DNA of 35,619 nucleotides from Streptomyces longispororuber. Lineage in GTDB: Bacteria; Actinomycetota; Actinomycetes; Streptomycetales; Streptomycetaceae. Shown piece by piece: positions 29,277 to 35,619 of this stretch (position 1 is its first letter; every line of letters begins with the position of its first letter). The translations under genes were made by a program, and so were the position numbers. Where the stretch lies: the NCBI RefSeq assembly GCF_014656095.1, contig NZ_BNBT01000089.1, positions 1 through 35,619 of the forward strand, given 5' to 3'. The notes beneath the pieces were generated by a model that saw nothing but the letters and a program-made list of their open reading frames with translations, had not been told where the DNA came from and ran no database searches.

Positions 29277-31499
29277 TCAGCGCGTGTGCTGGAGTTCGCG
29301 CTCCGGGTCGGAGTACGGGGCGCCGTCCGTCTGAGCGAGCCGCTTGTAGAGCTTCTCGCCCTCCACGTCGACGTTCGGCAGGATCGCGTTGAGCCAGCGC
29401 GGCAGCCACCAGGCGGACTTGCCGAGCAGGGCCAGGACGGCCGGGACGATCGCCATGCGGACGACGAAGGCGTCGAACAGGACGGCGGCGGCGAGGCCGA
29501 AGCCCATCATCTTGATCATGTCGTCGTCCTCCATGATGAAGCCGGAGAAGACGCTGATCATGATGATCGCGGCGGCGGCGACGACGCGTCCGCCGTGGGT
29601 GAAGCCGGTGACGATGGCCTCGCCCGGGCGCTCGCCGTGGACGTACGCCTCGCGCATCCGCGTCACGAGGAACACCTCGTAGTCCATGGCCAGGCCGAAG
29701 ACCACACCGATCATGAAGATCGGCATCATGCTCATGATCGGGCCGGGCTGGTCGACGCCGAAGAGGTCGGCGAGGTGGCCCTGCTGGAAGACCGCGACCA
29801 CCGCGCCGAGCGCGGCGAGCACCGAGAGCAGGAAGCCGAGCGCCGCCTTCAGCGGGACCAGGATCGAGCGGAACACCAGCATCAGGAGCAGGAAGGCGAG
29901 GCCGACGACGAGGGCCAGGTACGGGATGAGCGCGTCGTCGAGGGTCTGCGAGAAGTCGATGGTCATGGCGGTCGCGCCGGTGATCAGGACCTCGGAGCCG
30001 GTCTTGGCCTCGACGGCGCTGATGTCCGAGCGGATCTTCTTGACCAGCTTCTCGGTGTCGGCGTCGCTCGGTCCCGTCTTGGGCACGGCGGTCATCGTCG
30101 CCGTGTTGTCGGCCTTGTTCGGCGCTGCCGGGGTGACGGTGACGACGCCGTCGAACTTCTTCAGCGCCTCACCGACCTCCTTGGCGGCGGCGCCCGCGCC
30201 CTTGTCCTTGTCGACGACGACCGTCAGCGGGCCGTTGAAGCCCTTGCCGAAGGAGTCCGACAGCATGTCGTACGCCTTGCGCTGCGTGGTGTCGGTCGCG
30301 TACGTGCCCTCGTCGGGCAGGCCGAGCTCCAGCTTGGCGGCCGGGGAGGCCACGGCGCCGAGGCCGACGACGGCGAAGAGCAGGACGATGAGCGGGCGGC
30401 GCAGCACGAAGCGGGCCCAGCGGGTGCCGAGCTTCGGCTTGGCGTTCGGGTCGGTGAACGGGACGCCGAGGGGCTTCTTGCGGTCCTTGCGGCGCAGCAC
30501 GCGGCGGGGCGCGATGCCGAGCAGCGCCGGGATGAGGGTGAGCGCGATCAGTACGGCGATGACAACCGTGCCGGCCGCGGCGAGGCCCATCTTCGTGAGG
30601 ATCGGGATGTTCACGACGGCGAGGCCGGAGAGGGCGACGACGACGGTGAGGCCGGCGAAGACCACGGCGGAGCCCGCGGTGCCGACGGCGCGGCCCGCCG
30701 CGTCCTCCGGCAGGCGGCCCTCGGCCCGTTCGGCCCGGTAGCGGGAGACGATGAACAGCGCGTAGTCGATGCCGACCGCGAGGCCGATCATCATGGCCAG
30801 CGTCGACGTGGTGCTGGACAGCTCCAGGGTGCTGCCGAGCGCGGTGATGGAGGAGATGCCGATGCCGACGCCGATGAGCGCGGTGAGGATCGGCATGCCC
30901 GCCGCGATCAGCGAGGCGAAGGTGATGATCAGGACCACCGCGGAGACCGCGATGCCGATCATCTCGGCGCTGCCGCCCATGGACTGCTCGGTCGGCACGG
31001 CGTCACCGCCGGCCTCGATCGTCAGGCCGTCCTTGCGGGCGTCCTTGAGGGTGTCGACCAGCGCGTCCTTGTTCTTGTCCGTCAGCTCGGAGCCGGTGAC
31101 CTTGTACGACACCGTGGCGTAGACGGTGGTGCCGTCCTTGCTGACCGCGCCCGCCTTGTACGGGTCGTCGACCTTGGAGACCTTCGGGCCCTTGCCCAGG
31201 CGGTCGACGAGCTTCTCGACCTTCGCCTTGTTCTCGCCGCCGGTGATCTTCTCACCGTCGGGGGCGCGGACCACGACGCGGGCCGTGGCCCCGTCGGCGC
31301 TGGTCTGCGGGAACCGTTCGTCCAGCAGGTCGAAGGCCTTCTGCGACTCCGTGCCGGGCATGGAAAACGTATCGGCGGGCGGTGCGGGAGCCGACGATGC
31401 CGCGACGCCCGCGCCGATGAAGAGCAGCACCCATATCAGTGCCATCCACCAGCGCCGTCTGAAGGCGAGACGGCCTAGTTTGTAGAGGAACGTAGCCAC
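29277..31499 (-). CDS. MMPL/RND family transporter
   Basis: A 740-aa MMPL-type RND permease with two homologous halves. Each half has one membrane helix, a large extracytoplasmic loop (about 40-175 and 390-520) and a cluster of five helices. The diagnostic GLAVGIDYALFIVSRYRAE and GLAMDYEVFLVTRMREAY carry the Asp-Tyr pairs of the proton relay (GIDYALF, AMDYEVF). Both halves also show the conserved GxAVxxAGLTVVVAL / HGGRVVAAAAIIMISVF segments. It probably exports a lipid or other hydrophobic compound. GTG31499 (VATFLYKLGRLAFRRRWW) was chosen because the cytoplasmic head and first helix start there; the frame runs 31 codons further upstream with no support. Confidence 0.93.
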   Translation of the reverse strand: MATFLYKLGRLAFRRRWWMALIWVLLFIGAGVAASSAPAPPADTFSMPGTESQKAFDLLDERFPQTSADGATARVVVRAPDGEKITGGENKAKVEKLVDRLGKGPKVSKVDDPYKAGAVSKDGTTVYATVSYKVTGSELTDKNKDALVDTLKDARKDGLTIEAGGDAVPTEQSMGGSAEMIGIAVSAVVLIITFASLIAAGMPILTALIGVGIGISSITALGSTLELSSTTSTLAMMIGLAVGIDYALFIVSRYRAERAEGRLPEDAAGRAVGTAGSAVVFAGLTVVVALSGLAVVNIPILTKMGLAAAGTVVIAVLIALTLIPALLGIAPRRVLRRKDRKKPLGVPFTDPNAKPKLGTRWARFVLRRPLIVLLFAVVGLGAVASPAAKLELGLPDEGTYATDTTQRKAYDMLSDSFGKGFNGPLTVVVDKDKGAGAAAKEVGEALKKFDGVVTVTPAAPNKADNTATMTAVPKTGPSDADTEKLVKKIRSDISAVEAKTGSEVLITGATAMTIDFSQTLDDALIPYLALVVGLAFLLLMLVFRSILVPLKAALGFLLSVLAALGAVVAVFQQGHLADLFGVDQPGPIMSMMPIFMIGVVFGLAMDYEVFLVTRMREAYVHGERPGEAIVTGFTHGGRVVAAAAIIMISVFSGFIMEDDDMIKMMGFGLAAAVLFDAFVVRMAIVPAVLALLGKSAWWLPRWLNAILPNVDVEGEKLYKRLAQTDGAPYSDPERELQHTR

Positions 31500-31701
31500 G
31501 GCGAACGAGACTCCCGTCGGGTTTGGCAAGCAAGGCCGACCTCCGGCGGCACTACGCCGCGCGACAGGAGGGGTCGGCAGGATCCACTCCATCGTGACGG
31601 CAGCAACGAGTCCGGAAGTCAGACTGCGGGCCGGAGTCCTGGCCCACGTCCGTCGTAGTCGGAAGTCGGCCGAGTCATCCTCGGGTAGGAGACGGTCCGG
31701 T

Positions 31702-31720
31702 TACATGTAGATCTCATGTA
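31702..31720. promoter_or_regulatory. AT-rich palindrome upstream of the MMPL gene
   Basis: TACATG and CATGTA flank TAGATCT, in the most A+T-rich patch of the window (about 31690-31790). It lies in the 473-bp gap (31500-31972) upstream of the MMPL gene and is a candidate operator or promoter. A 51-codon minus-strand frame starting at about 31771 (MTDMGRGLILKRRRS) overlaps it, with a GGAGAAGG site, but I would not call it a gene. Confidence 0.35.
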
Positions 31721-31972
31721 CTGGGGGTGTGACCTGCGTCTCTTGAGGATCAACCCTCGGCCCATATCGGTCATTTCGCCGCCTTCTCCACTTTTCGGGA
31801 AGGGTGGCGTTTGAGACACCTGAGCGGTGGCGGGGCGGGTGTGCCGAGCGCGCGGCCCCCGCGCCCGCCGTCGCGGCACCCCCGCCCGCAGCGGACCGGA
31901 AGCGTCCGTTTCGCGCTCCCGTCAGGGGCCGCCTTCCGCTCCGCCGGGGCCGCGGACTGCTCCGGGGCGCCG

Positions 31973-32851
31973 TCAGCGCTTCCGCAGCACCTCGATCACA
32001 CTTGCGAAGCTGTCCGCGCCGTGGCCCGCGGCGCTGGCGCGCTCCATGGCCGCCTTGAGCAGCTCCGGCAGCGCGCTGTCGACGCCGCGGTCGGCCGCCG
32101 CGTGGATGAGGTGGCCGATGGCGGTGATCTGCACGTCGACGGTCGCGTCGTCGCCCGGGTAGCGGCCGTCGTCCACCTGGGCCGCGTAGCGCGTGATGAA
32201 CCCGCTGACGGCGCCGCCGAGCCAGCGCACGGCCAACTGCCCGAAGTCCACCGCCTTCGCGCCGTCCGCGCCGACGAGCGCGGTGCCGTGCAGCCAGCCG
32301 CCGAAGGACGCCCACATCAGGCCGAGCAGGGCCACGTCGTACAGCGAGGCGAGGCCCGCGTCCTCGCCGAGGTACAGCGGGTCGCCGAGCGTCTCCAGCG
32401 CGGACGTGCGGGCGTCGAAGGCCTCCCGCGCGCCGCTGTAGAGGAACATCATCTCCGGGTTGCCGACACCGGGCGGCGTGGTCATGACCGCGCCGTCCAG
32501 GTACGCGATGCCGCGCTCGGCGGCCCAGGCGGCGAACTCCCGGGCCTGCTCGGGCGACCCGGTGGTGAGGTTGACCAGCGTCCGGCCCGCGAGCGTCGCC
32601 ACCACGGGGTCGACGACCTCGTGCAGCGCGTCGTAGTCCAGGACGCAGGCGACGACCAGGTCGCTCGCGGCCACGGCCTCTTCGGGGGTCGCCGCCACGC
32701 GGGCGCCGCGCGCGGCCGCCGCCTCGGCCTTGTGCGCGGTGCGGTTCCACACCGTGGTCGCGTGGCCGCGCTCCAGGAAGGCGGCGGCGAGGGCCGCGCC
32801 CATGTTGCCCAGGCCCAGGACGGTGACGGGGGTGCGACGTTCAGCGTTCAT
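31973..32851 (-). CDS. NAD(P)-dependent imine-reductase-like oxidoreductase
   Basis: A 292-aa protein of the beta-hydroxyacid dehydrogenase / imine reductase family. The Rossmann motif VTVLGLGNMGAALAAAF is at 9-25, with NRT after strand 2 pointing to NADP. NLTTGSPEQAREFAAWAAERGIAYLDGAVMTTPPGVGNPEMMFLYSG, then YLGEDAGLASLYDVALLGLMWASFGGWLHG, are much closer to IREDs than to 3-hydroxyisobutyrate dehydrogenase. D172 in LYDVALL sits at the position that is Asp or Tyr in IREDs and sets stereopreference. Likely reduces cyclic imines or a related ketone; the true substrate is unknown. GAGGAG supports ATG32851. It diverges from an AraC/DJ-1 regulator across iterated repeats (32905-33023). Confidence 0.87.
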   Translation of the reverse strand: MNAERRTPVTVLGLGNMGAALAAAFLERGHATTVWNRTAHKAEAAAARGARVAATPEEAVAASDLVVACVLDYDALHEVVDPVVATLAGRTLVNLTTGSPEQAREFAAWAAERGIAYLDGAVMTTPPGVGNPEMMFLYSGAREAFDARTSALETLGDPLYLGEDAGLASLYDVALLGLMWASFGGWLHGTALVGADGAKAVDFGQLAVRWLGGAVSGFITRYAAQVDDGRYPGDDATVDVQITAIGHLIHAAADRGVDSALPELLKAAMERASAAGHGADSFASVIEVLRKR

Positions 32852-32904
32852 CGTGTACTTGCTCCTCGTGCGTCCGCCGGACGCGTTCGTTCTCGTCGTA
32901 GAGG

Positions 32905-32980
32905 GTGGTTCCGGCCGTGCGGAACGGTTCCGGCCGCGCGGAGTGGTCCCCGCCGTACGGAGTGGTTCCGGCCGTACGAG
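32905..32980. repeat. Four 19-bp iterons with internal dyads
   Basis: Four contiguous 19-bp units (32905-32923, 32924-32942, 32943-32961, 32962-32980) of the type GTGGTTCCGGCCGTACGGA. Unit 1 contains the perfect dyad TTCCG-N6-CGGAA; the others contain it with one to three changes. They lie between divergent promoters of the imine-reductase-like gene and the AraC-type regulator. Confidence 0.82.
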
Positions 32981-32996
32981 GGCCGGTGGCCCGGTG

Positions 32997-33023
32997 ATCG
33001 GTCATCGGTCATCGGTCATCGGT
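32997..33023. repeat. ATCGGTC heptamer repeat, four copies
   Basis: Heptamers at 32997, 33004 and 33011 are exact; the fourth at 33018 has a changed last base. Confidence 0.75.
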
Positions 33024-33173
33024 GATCGACGGCGGCCGCGCGGCGCCGTGCCTCCGCCGGTGCGGCGGCGACCGCGGTGATCACGTACGAGAACCCTCGC
33101 AGTGGGCCGGGGCGCGGGACAGTGACGCCGGTGCCGCCGGGCACCAAATTCCTGCCACGGCGCGGGGCGGCCG

Positions 33174-33186
33174 TATCCTCGCGGAA
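33174..33186 (+). promoter_or_regulatory. -10 element for a leaderless regulator mRNA
   Basis: TATCCT (33174-33179) ends 7 nt before the A of ATG33186, with no ribosome site, so translation probably begins on a leaderless transcript. The -35 is weak. Confidence 0.4.
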
Positions 33187-34196
33187 TGAGCGCTGGTTCC
33201 GTCGCGGTGGTCGTGACCGAGGAGATCGGGGTCCCCTCCTGGGACCTGTACGAACTGAGCATCCCGTGCACGGTGTTCGGCAAGCCGCAGCCGGACCTGG
33301 CCGAGCCCTGGTACGACCTGCGGCTGTGCGGCACCGGGGCCGCGCGGCAGGACGCCGCCCACCCGTCCGGGTTCCAGGTGCGCACGCCCTACGGTCTCGA
33401 CGACCTCGTCGGCGCGGACACCGTCATCGTGCCCTCGGTGCCCGACGCCTGCGTCGAGGAGGGCGCCCCGCTGCCGGAGGGCCTGACCGACGCGCTGCGC
33501 CGGGCGCACGCGGCGGGCGCCCGCGTGGTGTCGCTGTGCAACGGCGCCTTCGCGCTGGCCGAGGCGGGCCTGCTCGACGGGCGGCGCGCCACCGCGCACT
33601 GGCAGCACACCGCGCAACTCGCCGCGCGCTACCCGGAGGTGGAGGTCGACGACTCGGTCCTGTACGTCGACGAGGGGGACGTGCTGACCAGCGCCGGCCT
33701 GACGGCGGGGCTCGACCTGTGCCTGCACCTGGTCCGCCGCGACCTGGGCGCGCACGTGGCCAACCAGCTCGCGCGCCGCATGGTGGTGCCCGCCCACCGG
33801 CCGGGCGGACAGGCCCAGTTCATCGACCTCTCGGTGCCCGAGGCCGACGACGCGAGCCTCAGCCCGGTCCTGGAGTGGGCGCGGCAGCGCCTCGACCGGC
33901 CGCTCACGGTCGACGACCTGGCGCGCCGCGCCGCGATGAGCCCGCGCACGCTCTACCGGCGCCTCCAGGCCGCCACCGGTACGACGCCGCTGCAGTGGCT
34001 CCTCAACCAGCGCCTCGCGCGCGCCCAGAGCCTCCTGGAGGCCACCGACCTGCCGGTGGAGAAGGTCGGCGAACTCAGCGGCCTCGGCACGGCGAACAAC
34101 CTCCGCCACCACTTCCTCAAGCACGTGGGCGTCTCCCCCAGCGACTACCGGCGGGCGTTCTCCCGTGCGGGCCAGGAGGTGCCGCGCGGCGCGTGA
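33186..34196 (+). CDS. AraC-family regulator with DJ-1/PfpI-like domain (GlxA/FtrA type)
   Basis: A 336-aa regulator with the same two-domain plan as the gene at 15965. The DJ-1-like sensor domain covers about 1-195, with VVSLCNGAFALAEAGLLDGR (C118) and TAHWQHTAQLAARYPEVEVDDSVLYVDEGDVLTSAGLTAGLDLCLHLVRR. A C-terminal AraC double HTH follows: LTVDDLARRAAMSPRTLYRRLQAATGTTPLQWLLNQRLARAQSLLEATDLPVEKVGELSGLGTANNLRHHFLKHVGVSPSDYRRAF. The two paralogues are only moderately similar. Likely an activator of the divergent imine-reductase-like gene, with the iterons at 32905-32980 as candidate sites. ATG33186 is supported by the -10 element 7 nt upstream. Confidence 0.92.
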   Translation: MSAGSVAVVVTEEIGVPSWDLYELSIPCTVFGKPQPDLAEPWYDLRLCGTGAARQDAAHPSGFQVRTPYGLDDLVGADTVIVPSVPDACVEEGAPLPEGLTDALRRAHAAGARVVSLCNGAFALAEAGLLDGRRATAHWQHTAQLAARYPEVEVDDSVLYVDEGDVLTSAGLTAGLDLCLHLVRRDLGAHVANQLARRMVVPAHRPGGQAQFIDLSVPEADDASLSPVLEWARQRLDRPLTVDDLARRAAMSPRTLYRRLQAATGTTPLQWLLNQRLARAQSLLEATDLPVEKVGELSGLGTANNLRHHFLKHVGVSPSDYRRAFSRAGQEVPRGA

Positions 34197-34427
34197 CCCG
34201 CCGCGCCGCCGACGGCTTCGGGAAGTCGCCCCGGCGGCGGCCGGAACGGGCCCGTGACGGCCCTGCACGGGGTCCTGCGAGGCTCCGGGGAGGGGCCGCG
34301 TACGCCGCCGCCGGGGTGTCCGCGAACACCCCGCACAGGCCGGTACGCGAGGTCGGCGCACCCGCTCTGACCTGGGATTTCGTGCTCATCGGCGGTACTG
34401 TCCCGGCACATCGTGAAAGGGGTCGGG

Positions 34428-35180
34428 ATGGACGGGGACGCACGCGTGGTCGAGCGGAACGTACGCAGTGTCGAGGACGTGCTGGAGCTCATGGACCGGC
34501 TGTTCGCGCCGGACGCGGACCGCTGGACGGCGGAGGCGGGCGACTGGTGGGACGGGTTCTACACCGACCGGTCCAGGCCGGTGCCGTTCTTCGTGGCGAA
34601 GCCCGACGAGCACCTGGCCGGTTACCTCCGGGACGGCCGCCTGCCGCCCGGCCGCGCCCTGGACCTCGGCTGCGGTCCGGGCCGCAACGCGCTCCACCTG
34701 GCCGCGCACGGCTTCGCGGTGGACGCCGTCGACCTGTCCCCGGCCGCCCTCGCGTGGGCCGCCGAACGGGCCCGCGAGGCCGGTGCCGACATCCGCTTCC
34801 ACCAGGGTGACGCCTTCGCGCTCGGCCCGGACGCGCTGCCCGGGCCCTACGACCTCGTCGTCGACTCGGGGTGCTTCCACCACCTGCCGCCGCACCGGCG
34901 CGTCAGCTACCTCGCGCTGCTCGACCGCCTGCTCGCCCCGGGCGGCCATCTCGTCCTGGCCTGCTTCGCCGCGGGCGGCATGGGCTCGGAGCTGTCCGAC
35001 GCGGACCTCTACCGGCAGCCGGGGCCGCACGGCGGTCTCGCGTACACGGCCGAGTCGCTGCGCCGGATCTTCGCCGACCTCACCGAGGTCGAGCTGCGCC
35101 GCATGCGCGCCGAGCCGCCGGACTCCCCGCACTTCGGCGAGTCCTTCCTGTGGGCGGGGCTGTTCCGCCGGGAGGCCTGA
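34428..35180 (+). CDS. Class I SAM-dependent methyltransferase
   Basis: A 250-aa methyltransferase. Motif I is GRALDLGCGPGRNALHLAAHG (about 75-95), strand 2 ends in VDAVDLSPAALAWA, the motif II region is PYDLVVDSGCFHHLPPHRR and motif III LAPGGHLVLACF. The N-terminal WDGFYTDRSRPVPFFVAKPDEHLAGYL with its W-x2-FY pattern resembles thiopurine or tellurite-resistance type methyltransferases, which methylate small nucleophiles. The substrate is not certain. ATG34428 has AAAGGGG at 5 nt, and TACTGT (34396-34401) is a plausible -10, giving a leader of about 20 nt. It is unrelated in detail to the other methyltransferase at 28364. Confidence 0.87.
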   Translation: MDGDARVVERNVRSVEDVLELMDRLFAPDADRWTAEAGDWWDGFYTDRSRPVPFFVAKPDEHLAGYLRDGRLPPGRALDLGCGPGRNALHLAAHGFAVDAVDLSPAALAWAAERAREAGADIRFHQGDAFALGPDALPGPYDLVVDSGCFHHLPPHRRVSYLALLDRLLAPGGHLVLACFAAGGMGSELSDADLYRQPGPHGGLAYTAESLRRIFADLTEVELRRMRAEPPDSPHFGESFLWAGLFRREA

Positions 35181-35468
35181 GCGGCCCCAGGACGGGGTGG
35201 GGCTGCTCCAGCGGAAGGCCCGAGTGGCCCCGAGGACGGGGCGGCACTGCACCGTTCGGCGTGCTCCGGGCCCGGCCCGGGGGCGGAGCGCGCCCGCGAG
35301 GGCTGCGTCGAAGGATGCAGGACCACGTCGCCCGGGCGCACGACGCGCCCGGCCCGGCGCCCGGGAAGAGTGGAGGGCGACCAGTGACGTGATCCCGCTT
35401 CCGCGTCGGCGTCCACGGCGATCACGCCGCCGCCCACCCGCGGTGGCGGGCGACGGAAGGAGCCCGTC

Positions 35469-35619
35469 ATGAACGGGTACGTGCCGCAGGACGCATCGGG
35501 CCGCGGGCCGCGCCCGCCCGGGGCACGGCCGGGCCGCGGCGGGCGGGCGCCGTCCCGCCCGCCGTCCGGGCCCCGGCGTGCCGGGTGGGCCGTCGCCGGG
35601 TGCGCCGCGGTCGTCGCGG
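35469..35619 (+). CDS. N-terminal part of a membrane or secreted protein, cut by window end
   Basis: ATG35469 is preceded at 6 nt by GGAAGGAG, an excellent ribosome site. The 50 visible residues are a Gly/Pro/Arg-rich cytoplasmic-type head (MNGYVPQDASGRGPRPPG and so on), followed by the beginning of a hydrophobic segment (GWAVAGCAAVVA) that reaches the window edge. This is the usual start of an actinobacterial single-pass membrane protein or lipoprotein-like exported protein. Nothing more can be said. The 288 bp before it (35181-35468) hold only imperfect short repeats and no gene that I can support. Confidence 0.6.
   Translation, partial: MNGYVPQDASGRGPRPPGARPGRGGRAPSRPPSGPRRAGWAVAGCAAVVA

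Noticed and set aside
1..35619. tRNA, rRNA, insertion sequence, integrase or phage genes
   Set aside because: I looked for T-loop motifs, transposase or integrase motifs and long terminal inverted repeats and found none that I could support.

Overview
The window is about 73% G+C with strong third-position G/C bias, many GTG starts, GGAGG-type ribosome sites and several probable leaderless genes. Together with an actinobacterial proteasome subunit and typical Streptomyces gene families, this points to a Streptomyces chromosome or a close relative. It reads as ordinary accessory or arm-proximal chromosome: about 32 genes in short, mostly single-gene transcription units. I see no prophage, transposase, CRISPR array, tRNA or rRNA.

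Layout. 1-6.0 kb: an aliphatic amidase that has lost its N-terminus, a DUF1801/YdhG-like protein, a stand-alone type II thioesterase divergent from a MerR regulator, an orphan proteasome beta subunit (prcB), and a secreted FG-GAP protein. 6.0-9.6 kb: an AIM24 protein followed 2 nt later by a NUDIX hydrolase, an MFS exporter and a GNAT. 9.6-13.4 kb: a SnoaL/NTF2-like gene under two copies of a perfect or near-perfect operator, a secreted trypsin-like protease with C-terminal repeats, and a TetR gene that seems to start at CTG. 13.7-15.2 kb: a VOC protein and a folD paralogue behind a clear ZTP (pfl) riboswitch. 15.2-19.7 kb: an AraC/DJ-1 regulator with an isochorismatase-fold hydrolase, a DUF4345 membrane protein divergent from a TetR gene over a 22-bp perfect palindrome, an unrecognised HTH protein and a 48-aa basic protein. 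19.9-24.7 kb: arylamine N-acetyltransferase, an amidase divergent from a TetR gene over a 34-bp palindrome, and two cysteine phosphatases arranged tail to tail. 24.9-28.1 kb: a PEP-synthase/rifampin-phosphotransferase-like dikinase translationally coupled (ATGA) to a multi-pass membrane protein. 28.3-35.6 kb: a methyltransferase, an MMPL transporter, an imine-reductase-like oxidoreductase divergent from a second AraC/DJ-1 regulator, another methyltransferase, and the start of a membrane or secreted protein cut by the window end.

Working together. Several regulators sit beside a likely target with a visible operator between them: TetR/DUF4345, TetR/amidase, and possibly MerR/thioesterase. The folD riboswitch would tie one-carbon metabolism to ZTP/ZMP. 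The dikinase and membrane protein form the most suggestive uncharacterised two-gene unit.

A recurrent oddity is short-period tandem repeats (9, 16, 18 and 19 bp) in at least five places. Most are intergenic; one expands a loop inside the dikinase, and one has internal dyads like iterated protein-binding sites. All functional statements rest on motif recognition by eye. No database search was run.
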